A stretch of DNA of 60,855 nt, taken from assembly GCA_021604865.1 (NCBI GenBank), contig BQJU01000042.1:1-60855 (forward strand). Reading direction: 5' to 3'. Under the pieces are notes generated by a model. That model searched no databases and was not told where the DNA came from. It saw nothing but the letters and a program-made list of their open reading frames with translations. This DNA is from Saprospiraceae bacterium. Its GTDB lineage: Bacteria > Bacteroidota > Bacteroidia > Chitinophagales > Saprospiraceae. Position 1 is the first letter of the stretch. Every line of letters starts with the position of its first letter. The position numbers and the translations under genes are program-made. Shown piece after piece: positions 16,082-26,643 of the stretch.

Positions 16082-19000
16082 ATGGCAAATCTACCCCAAT
16101 TTACGCATCCTCTTATCAGAGACGGCCGGAGTCAGGATGACCGCCGACTGGCGGATTTGGATCCACTGGATTCAAATTTTGTTAAGGTAGATGATAGAAG
16201 CCTGGAACAAATACTGGATTTTGTTTATGAATATGCCCGGCAAGTCAATTATTTCGATAAACACCTCAGCAAGACTGATTGGCTGGCCTTCTTTCGAGAC
16301 AGTGCACCTTTCCAGATTGCCCGTATTATTCGCATGGATTTGCAGGAATGGCAAAAGGAATACACCACGGTTTCAGCTACGCTCCAAAAAGAGCCCGATT
16401 TTCCAGCCTTCAATCCTATCCTGGACTTTCTGTTTGACCTGATTAACCAAATTAGTTTCTGGCATGATAAGTTGGCAAAGGATACTTCCGGCCTAAAAGA
16501 ATTTATCAATAACCTTATAGGTTCTAACTTATCTTCCGCTCTGGGCGAGTTGATTGCCATTGCTAATGCAGCTCAGGTATGGGGCTACCGTTCGACTTAT
16601 AATTTTTTCTCGTTTAAGGAGGAAATCTGGGGACTTGGATTTAAGGATTTTCTGGCAGTGGATAAGGCCATTGCCTCATCTGCGGTGGATTGTAAGAAAG
16701 CCTCCGAAAGTTCAGATCCCAAGCTTAGGGTCTCGATTCCGGAAAATCCGATCATTGGGAAAAAGCAAGGACTGGCATCAGGAAAAAGCAAGCTCGATGA
16801 ATTATTCGCCATCTTTTTGGAGGCAATGGAGCAGATCCAGAAAGAGGCAAAGACTAAACTCAGACTCAGTATTGATAACAACGAAGCCCACGAACCTCAC
16901 CTCGGTTTATTCTTCGCCTTTTTAGAAGTTTTTGGCCTGGCCCGGAATGACCTCAACAAGATGACCAAAAGGCACCTAGATTTTTATTATCAAAAAGTGC
17001 TGCGATTGAAAGAAAGAGAGGCAGTGCTGGACAAAGCTCATTTGGTTTTCGAGATATCGCCGCTAGAAGAAAAATACCTCTTGGAGAAAGGCACCCGATT
17101 TAAAGCAGGCGAGGATGACAATGGGGTAGAAATGCATTTTGAATTAGAAGAACAAATCGTAGTCGACAAAGCGCAGATAGAAAGCCTGAAGACCATCTAT
17201 CTGGATCTGCTTCCCAATGATGATCTTTCTGCCGAGGAAGCCTATCAGGTAAAAGGCATCTTTGTAGCACCCGTAGCCAATTCGGCAGATGGGCAGGGAG
17301 AAGCATTCCAGGATGAAAACAATCGTAGTTGGGAAACCGTAGGGGAAAAGGTGAGTAAATTTGTGGATGAGGAAAAAACCACCCGCCGGGATGATCCACA
17401 GTTTAAGCTCCACCCTCCGGCCAACCTAGGGATGATCCTCGGTTCCAAGACATTATTCCTGCAAGAAGGGCAGCGATCGATCACCCTTAAATTTACTTGT
17501 GATAAGCCTGGGATCGACAGATTGGTTGATCATTTTATTCATTTTGAAGAAGCTGTAAAAACCCAATATGCACTCACCGATCAGACCATCGCTGCTCTGG
17601 AGGAAAACGGATTTGATTTTTATCTTTTACCTCGTTTGGTCAATCGCTGGAAGAATGGCCTGAATCAATACAAAACCGACATTGTCGAGCCCCATGCTGA
17701 CCTGTTGAGTGAACCCCAGCGGAATCTTTTGATAAAATATGCCGAACGTCGTAGCGCCTTTAATGCTTACCTGACCGTTGATGGTGAGTGGCTACCGGTA
17801 CCGGAGGTTCGCCTGTACACGGAAGCTGTTGATGCTACGCGCTTTAACCTAGTCATGGTGATGGAACTGGATGAGAATCAACCGCCCATCATTGCTTTTG
17901 ATCCGGAAGCTCATGGCCTGAACCTGGATCTGGCAGTGCCCGCCTTAAAATTGGAGTTTAATCACGAATTTGTGCCATTTGGACCCATTGGTACCCAAGG
18001 ACTCTCCCTATACCACCATTTTCGTTTCCTGAAAATTTTGGAAGTAAACTTTGCCGTTGATGTCAAAAATGTTCGTGACCTGATCTTACAAAACACTGAT
18101 GGAGTGTTTGGGGCCGATGCTCCCTTCTTGCCCTTTGGCGCTGAACCACAGGTGGGCGAAAATTTCTTTATTGGCAGTCAGGAAATTTTCCAAAAAGATT
18201 TGACCGATCTAAAGCTTCATCTCACCTGGGGAGGCCTGCCCGACGAACCCTTCTGGTTGCATTATCTGGGTTATCATCCCTTTCCGAAGCTTGGAGATTA
18301 CGATGATTTTAATACGGAACAAGAACTTTATGATTTAATCATAAAAACTCAATCCAGGCCGGGAGATTTCTCCTTTGATTTAAAATTACTTAAAGATAGA
18401 AACTGGCAGAATTTTACGGTACCCTCCCGATTTGAATTGTTTGATTATCGATTGGCAGATGGTACCGAAATTGGAAAACCATTTTCCGAGAGATCCTATG
18501 ATTTCACTTTGAGCCCTTCCCCAATTACCGGTGCTGATTTTCCGGAAGACATTGACGAATTGGATGTGGGCTCAAAGGCAGGGTTTATGCGGCTTAGCCT
18601 GAAATCACAGGACTTTAAACACGAAGAATTTCCAGATATACTTGCTCAACATCTCACCGGCCAGGGGCTTTGGGCTGCGGAAATTGCTGCGGCTGAGAAT
18701 GCTGCGCCAGGGCCAGCTATTAATACTTTTGAGCCAGCTTTTAGAGTACCTAATGTAACATACCTAAGCATTAAAGAAATGGTGGCCTTACTTAGAATGG
18801 CTACCCTTGATTTAAAATCCTGGTTGAAACATCTTGAACTTCTTTACGAGGAACAAAGAGAGACCTTAGAACATGCACTTAATTTTATCGATCCACCTGA
18901 TTCTTCCCAAATAAGGGATGATATCTCGGGACTTGAAACCGTATTTGGAAAAGCCAAGGAAGAAATAAATACGTTTTTTGCTGTTCTTATGGATGATCAT

Positions 19001-20704
19001 TTTGGGCCTGCTCTTGATACTGGCACCCTTAGTGATAATGATTTCAAAGATCCAAATGATCTAAATGAGGACGTAAATTTCCCTACTTTTTTGAAAAACT
19101 CCATAGAGAGGATCAAAATAGAACTTAATGTAGAAAAAGTTTTAACGGAAAACCTGTATCCATTGATTCAAGTACTTGAGGAACGTGGAGCCGGAAAAGA
19201 TGCTTTACATTATATAAATCTTGGAGTTTTGGGTGTGTCGGAACTCGTACAGGAAGTGGAGCATAGGACCATAATGGCGGTGGAAAACCTACAGAAAATA
19301 GTAGATTTAATTTTACTGTTTTTTAAGCCTGATTATAAAGATGAATCATATCATACTCATCTTGTTCCCACCCCCAAGGAGCCCTACACTCCAGAAATCA
19401 CCAGTCTAAGTGTTGATTATCAGGCCGAAACTGGTAGCAATCAAATTGCTTTTTTTCACCTGCATCCTTTCGAAGGCACTTTTCAAGAGTATACTATAGG
19501 GGCCGGAGCCGAAACACCAGAATTATTGCCAAAATTTGTTGATGAAGGTAGCCTCTACCTTGGCATAAAAGACCTTCGGCCGGCAAGTAACCTGCACCTT
19601 TTATTCCAGATGGCCGAGTCTACGGCTGATCCTTTTATCGAACAGGCAGAGGTGAACTGGAGCTATTTGGCAAATAACAATTGGCTACCCCTAGAAGATA
19701 AATTTGACGTCTTATCTGATGAGACCAATGGATTGATCAAATCCGGTGTGATCAAGCTTGCTATTCCCAATACGATCACCAAGGATAATACGATTTTACC
19801 TCCCGAGCTTTTTTGGATCAAAGCAGCTGTCCCGGAAAGGGCCAAAGCCATCAGTGAGACCATTGCCATACACACGCAGGCGGCACGTGTAAATTTTATT
19901 GATCAGGAAAACGACTTAAACCGACTGTCCAAACCTCTGGGAGCCAATTCCATTGCGGAGGCCTTAGCAACCTTTGACGAAATTCAGGCCGTCCATCAAT
20001 TTTACGATTCATTTGGAGGAAGGCCAAAAGAAAAAAATATTGCTTTTTATACCAGGGTTAGTGAACGACTTCGGCATAAAGGCAGGGCGGTTACGCTGTT
20101 TGACTTCGAGCGGCTCATTCTTGAAAATTTTCCGCAGATCTATAAAGTAAAATGTATTACCCATACCCTCGGCCGTATGGCTGGCGCAACAGAGGACGAC
20201 CATTTAGCTCCAGGATTTGTGACCGTAGCCGTCATTCCTAATCTACAGAATATTCAATTTGCCAATCGGTTTGCACCGCGGGCAACGGTGGCTTTGCTAA
20301 AAGATATTGAAAAGCTGATCCGAAAAAAAAGTACTCCGTTTGCGCGCTTACGGGTTTTAAATCCGGATTATGAGCCAGTGAATTTCTCTGGTAATATTGG
20401 CTTTATGGAAGGAATAGATGAGCACTTCTTCAAGGATAAATTAAGGCAAGATGTAGAGCAATTCCTCGCACCCTGGGCATTTGATCCGGTGGCACCAATC
20501 GGTTTTGGAGGACGTATTTTCCGATCCACTGTACTCAAATTTATTGAGGAAAGAACCTATGTGGATTTTGTGACTGAATTTGCCATGTTTGGGGCAGACA
20601 AAAAAAATGTACCAGATATAGCTACTCCTTCAGCCCGTTCTATTCTGATTCCAGGTAGAATGAATTTTGCAGCCATTGAATGCTGTACTCCTTCTAATGC
20701 TTAG
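16082..20704 (+). CDS. Large baseplate J-like protein (Afp11-like)
   Basis: At 1540 residues this is one of the big wedge proteins of the eCIS baseplate. The N terminus has a helical region, then KEREAVLDKAHLVFEISPLE and KYLLEKGTRFKAGEDDNG, the J-like 'give a coordinate to the wedge' beta region. The C-terminal ~220 residues are most conserved: KEKNIAFYTRVSERLRHKGR, FDFERLILENFPQIYKVKCI, GFVTVAVIPNL and FAPRATVALLKDIEKLIRKK, ending ERTYVDFVTEFAMFG. No membrane segments. It is longer than Afp11; the middle (~850-1150, ETVFGKAKEEINTFFAV) is variable. It starts 35 bases after gp25. Confidence 0.88.
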   Translation: MANLPQFTHPLIRDGRSQDDRRLADLDPLDSNFVKVDDRSLEQILDFVYEYARQVNYFDKHLSKTDWLAFFRDSAPFQIARIIRMDLQEWQKEYTTVSATLQKEPDFPAFNPILDFLFDLINQISFWHDKLAKDTSGLKEFINNLIGSNLSSALGELIAIANAAQVWGYRSTYNFFSFKEEIWGLGFKDFLAVDKAIASSAVDCKKASESSDPKLRVSIPENPIIGKKQGLASGKSKLDELFAIFLEAMEQIQKEAKTKLRLSIDNNEAHEPHLGLFFAFLEVFGLARNDLNKMTKRHLDFYYQKVLRLKEREAVLDKAHLVFEISPLEEKYLLEKGTRFKAGEDDNGVEMHFELEEQIVVDKAQIESLKTIYLDLLPNDDLSAEEAYQVKGIFVAPVANSADGQGEAFQDENNRSWETVGEKVSKFVDEEKTTRRDDPQFKLHPPANLGMILGSKTLFLQEGQRSITLKFTCDKPGIDRLVDHFIHFEEAVKTQYALTDQTIAALEENGFDFYLLPRLVNRWKNGLNQYKTDIVEPHADLLSEPQRNLLIKYAERRSAFNAYLTVDGEWLPVPEVRLYTEAVDATRFNLVMVMELDENQPPIIAFDPEAHGLNLDLAVPALKLEFNHEFVPFGPIGTQGLSLYHHFRFLKILEVNFAVDVKNVRDLILQNTDGVFGADAPFLPFGAEPQVGENFFIGSQEIFQKDLTDLKLHLTWGGLPDEPFWLHYLGYHPFPKLGDYDDFNTEQELYDLIIKTQSRPGDFSFDLKLLKDRNWQNFTVPSRFELFDYRLADGTEIGKPFSERSYDFTLSPSPITGADFPEDIDELDVGSKAGFMRLSLKSQDFKHEEFPDILAQHLTGQGLWAAEIAAAENAAPGPAINTFEPAFRVPNVTYLSIKEMVALLRMATLDLKSWLKHLELLYEEQRETLEHALNFIDPPDSSQIRDDISGLETVFGKAKEEINTFFAVLMDDHFGPALDTGTLSDNDFKDPNDLNEDVNFPTFLKNSIERIKIELNVEKVLTENLYPLIQVLEERGAGKDALHYINLGVLGVSELVQEVEHRTIMAVENLQKIVDLILLFFKPDYKDESYHTHLVPTPKEPYTPEITSLSVDYQAETGSNQIAFFHLHPFEGTFQEYTIGAGAETPELLPKFVDEGSLYLGIKDLRPASNLHLLFQMAESTADPFIEQAEVNWSYLANNNWLPLEDKFDVLSDETNGLIKSGVIKLAIPNTITKDNTILPPELFWIKAAVPERAKAISETIAIHTQAARVNFIDQENDLNRLSKPLGANSIAEALATFDEIQAVHQFYDSFGGRPKEKNIAFYTRVSERLRHKGRAVTLFDFERLILENFPQIYKVKCITHTLGRMAGATEDDHLAPGFVTVAVIPNLQNIQFANRFAPRATVALLKDIEKLIRKKSTPFARLRVLNPDYEPVNFSGNIGFMEGIDEHFFKDKLRQDVEQFLAPWAFDPVAPIGFGGRIFRSTVLKFIEERTYVDFVTEFAMFGADKKNVPDIATPSARSILIPGRMNFAAIECCTPSNA

Positions 20705-20770
20705 CATGAAATAGTACGGCACTAAAGTAACAGACTTAAATACATTAGTGAAAAATCTTAGTTATCGCAT

Positions 20771-23700
20771 ATGCCGAAAGCATTAACCATATTACAGGAT
20801 GATCCTGCGTTTCCCGATTATCTCGACTTTGATACCCTTCGCATCAAAGGCCGTGAGCACATTGCCAAACTTTCTGGCGAGATTTGGTCTGATCATAATG
20901 TGCACGATCCGGGGATAACAATTATGGAGGTGCTTTCGTATGCCATTTTGGATATTGGATATCGCAACCAATTGCCTGAAAAAGAACTTTTTTCCAGAGA
21001 CCGGGCAAGTGGACAGGAAGAAGATAATTTTTTCACTGCGGCGCGAATACTTTCTTGCAATCCATTGACTATTAATGATCTAAGAAAATTGATTCTGAGT
21101 GTTCAGGGCGTGAAGAATGCCTGGCTGGAAATAACTGATCAGGCTGAGGTCGCATTGGGCATTGATTGTGAGAAAAGCCGCCTCCGATACCAGAATTTAT
21201 CCAATGATAGTCAATACCCAACGCTGCGTCTTAATGGTCTGTATTTGGTGTATCTGGAACTGGAGCCCCGACGTAATAAAGATCTTACCGAAGCGGCTAT
21301 TGTTAAAATAGTGAAGGACATTCTCCATCAACATCGCAATTTATGTGAAGACTTTGTTGAAGTAAAAGTCTTGGGGGATGAGGAGATCGCTGTTTGTGCT
21401 GAGATAGAAACTGCTTCTGATGCTGAAATGGAAGACACCATGGTGAAAATACTGGAGGTTATTGATGATTTTCTTTCCCCAACGATCACCTATTATACCT
21501 TGGAGCAACTTTTAGTCAAGGGTAAAACGATGGACGAAATATTTGAGGGGCGGCCACTAATAATTGCGGATAATTGTTTGAACAACTCAGAAAATAATGA
21601 TGGCCAATCAGCGATCACCTGTAATGGTTTTATTGATACCGAAGAGTTAGAAAAGTTTAACCGTATCCGGGAAATACGAGTTTCGGATCTTTACCGGGAA
21701 ATCCTGAAGATTCCTGAGGTTAGAGGGATTAAGAAACTGGTTTTGCAAAGTTTTATCGATGGACAACCTAAATGTAACCGGGAGGAGTGGTGCCTGAAAA
21801 TTTCTGAAGGTCGGAGGCCTGTGCTGTCTAGTGCCCGGGCCGAATTTACTTTCTACAAAAATGTACTGCCTTTCTTTCCCGATAAAAAGGTGGTCATTGA
21901 GCGCTTCAAAAAACGCCTCACCAATGTGCGTAAGGCCAACTTAAAGCCCTATGATCTTGATTTTGAACCTCCTTTGGGGACTTTTCGGGAAGACCTGACA
22001 ACCTATCGTTCCATTCAACATGATTTCCCCCAGGTATTCGGAGTGGGAGAAGGCCACCTCTCTGCTGACGCCACTAAACATAGGAAAGCTCAGGCACTTC
22101 AACTGAAAGGATATCTGTTGTTTTTTGACCAGTTGTTGACCAATTATTTGAGCCAACTGGCCAATATTCGAAGCCTTTTTTCGCTGCAGCCCGAATCAAT
22201 GCGGACTACGGAAAGCAAACGATCTTATTTTGCCCAACGATTAAGCGATGTCCCTCAGGCGGAAAAACTGATTCGATTTTATAATGATCATAGCACCAAT
22301 GGAGATTTTCCTAAAACCATTGGATTCTGGTTGGGAGAAATAGAACCTCTTCAGCTCACCAATGAAGAAATTGTCGAATTATTAGAGCTCTCGCCAGAAA
22401 AAAAAGACGAGTTTCTCCGGCTTTATCCTGAGAAAATTGATAAATTTCTACAGCTCCCGCTTAAAATAATTGATAAATTTCTGACTTTACCCTTCTCTCC
22501 TGAAGAAAGAGATATTCCATTGCGGGAGTCCATCAGAATTATTCGAAATGGACAATTCAGCAAGGAAGTTGTTGAGGTTTTCGATGTCAAAAAGTATTTT
22601 TTTGTTTTAAAAAATCAGGATGGTAAGCCTTTCCTGAAAAGTAAACAAATTTATGACTCCTACGAGGAGGCAGACGAAGATGCAGAGACGCTAAGCTTTC
22701 TGGGTACATTGGAGGAGGCTTATCACCCTCACGTCCGTATCCTTGAAAGCCGAAAAAGATATACCTTTGAAATCCTCCACAATCCCCTGGATTATTGGAC
22801 TTATCTCAATAAAATTCTGGAAACTGAAGCAGAATACCTAAAAAGGAGAGATGCTTTTCTGAATCATTTGCTCGCCCGATTCTCCGAACATTTTACAGAT
22901 TACGTGCTGTTAATGTTTGCACTCAATGGCAAAAAACATGACTTGAAAAAAACAGTGCAGGACAAATCAAATTTCCTGTACCATTATCCGGAAATCAGCC
23001 GCAATCGGGGAAGGGCTTATAACTACCGCGATGAATCCGGAATATGGAATACGACCAATATCTCCGGCTTTGAACGAAGAGTAACAGCCATGATGGGCAT
23101 TCCGGATTTTCACCGGCAAAATCTCAGTAATTTTCAAGTGTTGGGACGATCGGCTATTTATTATTACCGCCTTTTCCACCAGGGATTAGCCGTATTTATC
23201 AGTCGTCAGGCATATGCCACCGAGGCCGAGGCCAAAAAAGCCCTAAAAGAAATCTACAATCTCTCCAAAAATAAGGATAATTACGAAAGAATTGATTGTA
23301 ATATCAACGGCGCCTATACCTTTAAGTTGGTAGGCAAGGAAAACAATGAAGCTTACCACCCCGGCACCTATCCCAGTCGGGAAATTCGGGAAAAAGTGAT
23401 CGAAAAATTAGCGGATGAATTATTCCTGAATATTTATCCACCTATTACAACCATTGATCCAACGGTGCAGGTAAGAAGGCCGCCCGAGTTCTCCTCCAAT
23501 CCGAATATGGGTGCTAATCTTCCTGAATTTGTTCCAAGCCCACGCCGTAGTTCAAGGTCCCAGCTTAGAACTGATCCTACTGCTTCACCATCAACCTCTG
23601 ATCCTACTGCCTCAGGGCCAACTACTGACCCAGGAAGTTCCGGCCCAACTCAGGATGCTACCAATACTGAATCCAGACCTCCTGGGAATCCTACTGACCC

Positions 23701-26611
23701 AGGATTTACTTCCCTCGGAGCTGGTGCTGGAACAACTTCGGATCCTACGAATTTAAACGTGCCTGCGAATCCGGTGACACCTCCCTATACCTTCACCGGC
23801 AACATTTTTGTAAAAATTGATGATTGTGATATCTTGAATGCGCCTCCGGCCTATCGGTATCGAATCATTGATGAGGATGATCTTTGCGCCACGCATCCGG
23901 AATACTTTTCAGCTGACGATTATGAAGACAAAAGAGCAGAATTGCTAAACAAATTACCAACCATTCATGACCAGTACTGTGCTCTTTGCCTCGGGGAAAA
24001 TAGAATAGTTGTCAGGAAAGAAGGCAAGTATTATTTCCAATTGATCGACAAGAAAACACATGTTGTATTATGGCAGAGTTGTGCGTCTTTCCCAAGTTCC
24101 AGCGAAGCCTATGAAGCCTTTAAAGATTGTTTTTTTGAATTGATTGAGTTAGCCCGAATGAAAGAAAATATCGTGGATATTGAAGTGGATGGTAAGCAAA
24201 TGATCTTTCTAAGGAAGAAGGAGGGGGATTATCCGGCCGAGATTCCAGAAGGTGCCTTCGAAACGGGAAAGATTGAAGAAGCGAAAAAAATTCGCCTGGA
24301 GCATGCCCAGCGATTTCCTGTGGCGAAATTTGGTCCTATATTCAAATTTCGTCTTGTTGATCTTGATGCAAATTTAAATATCATCGGTCAGGGCGATTGG
24401 GTCGGTAATAAGGAGCATGAGGATCCGATTGCTGCCTGGTTTGAATTTATAAATTGTTTGGAACTCATTCTGGACGAAGAAAACTGGTTGCAAACAGGGG
24501 AAGCTTGCAAGGACAACTTTGGACTCGGTATTGGGGAAATGCTTTTGGAAAGTGAATTTAGTTTTGGGTCTGAACACGATGCCTGGGAAGCAACTAAAGG
24601 ATTTGTAGCTCAATTTAAGGAAGACAATGCTATACATACATTTACGGACTTTTGGAGCGATTGCTATTGTACTTTTCAGGCCGTCAGTAAAGGCTATCGT
24701 TTAGCTATTCATCCTCAAGTTTACAACACGGCTGAAGAAAGAGAAGTAGTTTTGGATTGTCTACGAAAAAGTGCCCAAAGCCGGGAAAAATTCTTCGCAC
24801 TGGTTAATCCAAAAATTAGTAGGGTAGAATTGACCAATCCCGAAATGGACAATTGTTATGCCTTTTATATCTGTAGTGAATCAGGAGAAGTGCTCTGGCA
24901 GGGCTACCAAACTTACAAAGGATATGATGCAGCGTTAAAAGCCTACGAAGCGCACCACATCGAGATTATGAACCTGGCACGGGAAAGCCATAATTATAAT
25001 TTTAAACAGCAAGCCGATCAGTGTAGAATAGTCCTTTCCAACCAGCAGCAGGAGATTGTGGCAGTGATCCCCCAATTGTTCACTTCCGGAGAAAGTGATG
25101 TGCGACTGAAAGAAATCATCAAGCGGATAAAATGGGCACGACAATTTCCCATCAAGTCAACCAGCATTGGATTCCGCTTTGACATTTATGACTTCAATTT
25201 TAATCGTGATCAGCTCCTCGAAATTGCCTGGGAAGTCATCTGTGGAAATATCTGTGAAGATTATTGCCCGCAGGCACCTGAAACGGTTCCACCAGCCACC
25301 AGTCAACAATACGATTGTGGGCAAAAAGAAAAATTGTATTTGGTCCAATGCCTGGAAGCGTGGATTGGTGGTGGCGTAGTGTTGGAAAGTACCCAGGTCT
25401 ATTCCAGCCAGGAAGAAATTTATTCCGTGATCAAATGGCTGGGGGCACATCAATATCTTTTTAGACAGTACGATAGTTATCAGCCCACGCAGACCAAAAT
25501 CAGCGGACCATTCTCACTTGAATGGGTCAATCCTGCGGGAATTCTTGCCGTTAATCCTCGCCGCTATGTCAGGCGTTCTGATTGTTTGCTGGCCATGGAA
25601 CGCGCTAGAGAAAAAGTGAACACCGAAGGCTTGCACTTGGTGGAACACCTATTGTTACGTCCCGTAAAAGTACTAGCTGACCGGTATTTACTCAAAGTAA
25701 AGAATGAACAAGGCAAAGTACTATTGTACAGCACTTGCGATTATGTGGATATTGCGGCCGCAGATAATGACAAAACATCCTTCATTAATCAGGTCAAGGC
25801 TGCCGCTAAAATCATCTCACAACGCCTGAATGAAAATCAGGTGCCGGATCACGAATGGCAACAAAAATTGAGCTTGCAAAATGGAGCGGGTGAAACAATC
25901 GCTACCAGCTGCCAATTGCCACTGAATAAAGAGGTTTTTAAACAACAAATAGATTTTCTGCAAAATCTGGATTATCACCAGAATTTGGTCGTCTCCTGTT
26001 CTCTTAAAGAAAAATCTTGCAACGAGATGCTCCTGGAGATCTGTGTCGATCCGAATAGTTGTGGCCCACAAACCGCCCCTGAAACTATTGAACGCTGTGG
26101 TTTTAAAAAGGAGGTGGAAGAAAATATTTTTGAGGGCTACATTCATGGAGCAGATCCATACTCTTTCTGGGTGACTGTCTTAATACCGGCCTGGTCTCAA
26201 CGCTTCCAAAATACCAACTTCAGGTCCTTTTTTGAAAACACCATTCGTCGGGAATTACCAGCCTACGTGGCACCGCGCATCCTCTGGATCAATCCGGGCG
26301 ACATGAAAAGGTTTGAGCTGGCATACCGGACCTGGCTTTGTGCCAAGAGTGAAGTCGAGAATCTGAAACCTGATATTATAGATGTTACTCCGCGGAAAGC
26401 CACCGATGGTTGTATCAACCTGCAAATGGAAGATCCTCCGACAGATAGTTCCGAACTTGAAAAGGCGATGGAAGAACTTAACAAGGCCCAAAAAGCATTG
26501 ATACAAATCCTGTTTGGCTTAACCAATGAATACCGAACCGCACGTTTGCAAAAATTCGAGTCTGGTGGTGATCGCAATCTCGTACTATTGAATCAAACGA
26601 AGTTAATTTGA
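20771..26611 (+). CDS. Very large baseplate J-like protein with repeated modules (Afp12-like)
   Basis: This 1946-residue protein opens with the baseplate J pattern WSDHNVHDPGITIMEVLSYA. A conserved wedge domain follows to about residue 600. After that come several modules of one pattern, [aromatic]-x-F-x-hydrophobic...G-x-hydrophobic-hydrophobic-x-S...Y-x-[ST]-x-x-x-A-x-x-A, near residues 606, 797, 849, 1086, 1361 and 1639. They are reminiscent of DUF1508/YegP repeats. A Pro/Thr/Ser-rich linker (about residues 920-1007) splits them. Two ~170-residue blocks around 1086 and 1361 are clear duplicates, each with a central 'LWQ' and an ending RFP or QFP. The role is likely the outer baseplate, with the extra modules decorating it. 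Confidence 0.85.
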   Translation: MPKALTILQDDPAFPDYLDFDTLRIKGREHIAKLSGEIWSDHNVHDPGITIMEVLSYAILDIGYRNQLPEKELFSRDRASGQEEDNFFTAARILSCNPLTINDLRKLILSVQGVKNAWLEITDQAEVALGIDCEKSRLRYQNLSNDSQYPTLRLNGLYLVYLELEPRRNKDLTEAAIVKIVKDILHQHRNLCEDFVEVKVLGDEEIAVCAEIETASDAEMEDTMVKILEVIDDFLSPTITYYTLEQLLVKGKTMDEIFEGRPLIIADNCLNNSENNDGQSAITCNGFIDTEELEKFNRIREIRVSDLYREILKIPEVRGIKKLVLQSFIDGQPKCNREEWCLKISEGRRPVLSSARAEFTFYKNVLPFFPDKKVVIERFKKRLTNVRKANLKPYDLDFEPPLGTFREDLTTYRSIQHDFPQVFGVGEGHLSADATKHRKAQALQLKGYLLFFDQLLTNYLSQLANIRSLFSLQPESMRTTESKRSYFAQRLSDVPQAEKLIRFYNDHSTNGDFPKTIGFWLGEIEPLQLTNEEIVELLELSPEKKDEFLRLYPEKIDKFLQLPLKIIDKFLTLPFSPEERDIPLRESIRIIRNGQFSKEVVEVFDVKKYFFVLKNQDGKPFLKSKQIYDSYEEADEDAETLSFLGTLEEAYHPHVRILESRKRYTFEILHNPLDYWTYLNKILETEAEYLKRRDAFLNHLLARFSEHFTDYVLLMFALNGKKHDLKKTVQDKSNFLYHYPEISRNRGRAYNYRDESGIWNTTNISGFERRVTAMMGIPDFHRQNLSNFQVLGRSAIYYYRLFHQGLAVFISRQAYATEAEAKKALKEIYNLSKNKDNYERIDCNINGAYTFKLVGKENNEAYHPGTYPSREIREKVIEKLADELFLNIYPPITTIDPTVQVRRPPEFSSNPNMGANLPEFVPSPRRSSRSQLRTDPTASPSTSDPTASGPTTDPGSSGPTQDATNTESRPPGNPTDPGFTSLGAGAGTTSDPTNLNVPANPVTPPYTFTGNIFVKIDDCDILNAPPAYRYRIIDEDDLCATHPEYFSADDYEDKRAELLNKLPTIHDQYCALCLGENRIVVRKEGKYYFQLIDKKTHVVLWQSCASFPSSSEAYEAFKDCFFELIELARMKENIVDIEVDGKQMIFLRKKEGDYPAEIPEGAFETGKIEEAKKIRLEHAQRFPVAKFGPIFKFRLVDLDANLNIIGQGDWVGNKEHEDPIAAWFEFINCLELILDEENWLQTGEACKDNFGLGIGEMLLESEFSFGSEHDAWEATKGFVAQFKEDNAIHTFTDFWSDCYCTFQAVSKGYRLAIHPQVYNTAEEREVVLDCLRKSAQSREKFFALVNPKISRVELTNPEMDNCYAFYICSESGEVLWQGYQTYKGYDAALKAYEAHHIEIMNLARESHNYNFKQQADQCRIVLSNQQQEIVAVIPQLFTSGESDVRLKEIIKRIKWARQFPIKSTSIGFRFDIYDFNFNRDQLLEIAWEVICGNICEDYCPQAPETVPPATSQQYDCGQKEKLYLVQCLEAWIGGGVVLESTQVYSSQEEIYSVIKWLGAHQYLFRQYDSYQPTQTKISGPFSLEWVNPAGILAVNPRRYVRRSDCLLAMERAREKVNTEGLHLVEHLLLRPVKVLADRYLLKVKNEQGKVLLYSTCDYVDIAAADNDKTSFINQVKAAAKIISQRLNENQVPDHEWQQKLSLQNGAGETIATSCQLPLNKEVFKQQIDFLQNLDYHQNLVVSCSLKEKSCNEMLLEICVDPNSCGPQTAPETIERCGFKKEVEENIFEGYIHGADPYSFWVTVLIPAWSQRFQNTNFRSFFENTIRRELPAYVAPRILWINPGDMKRFELAYRTWLCAKSEVENLKPDIIDVTPRKATDGCINLQMEDPPTDSSELEKAMEELNKAQKALIQILFGLTNEYRTARLQKFESGGDRNLVLLNQTKLI

Positions 26612-26643
26612 AAAGATCAAAACGATTAAAAAAATAAAAGAAG

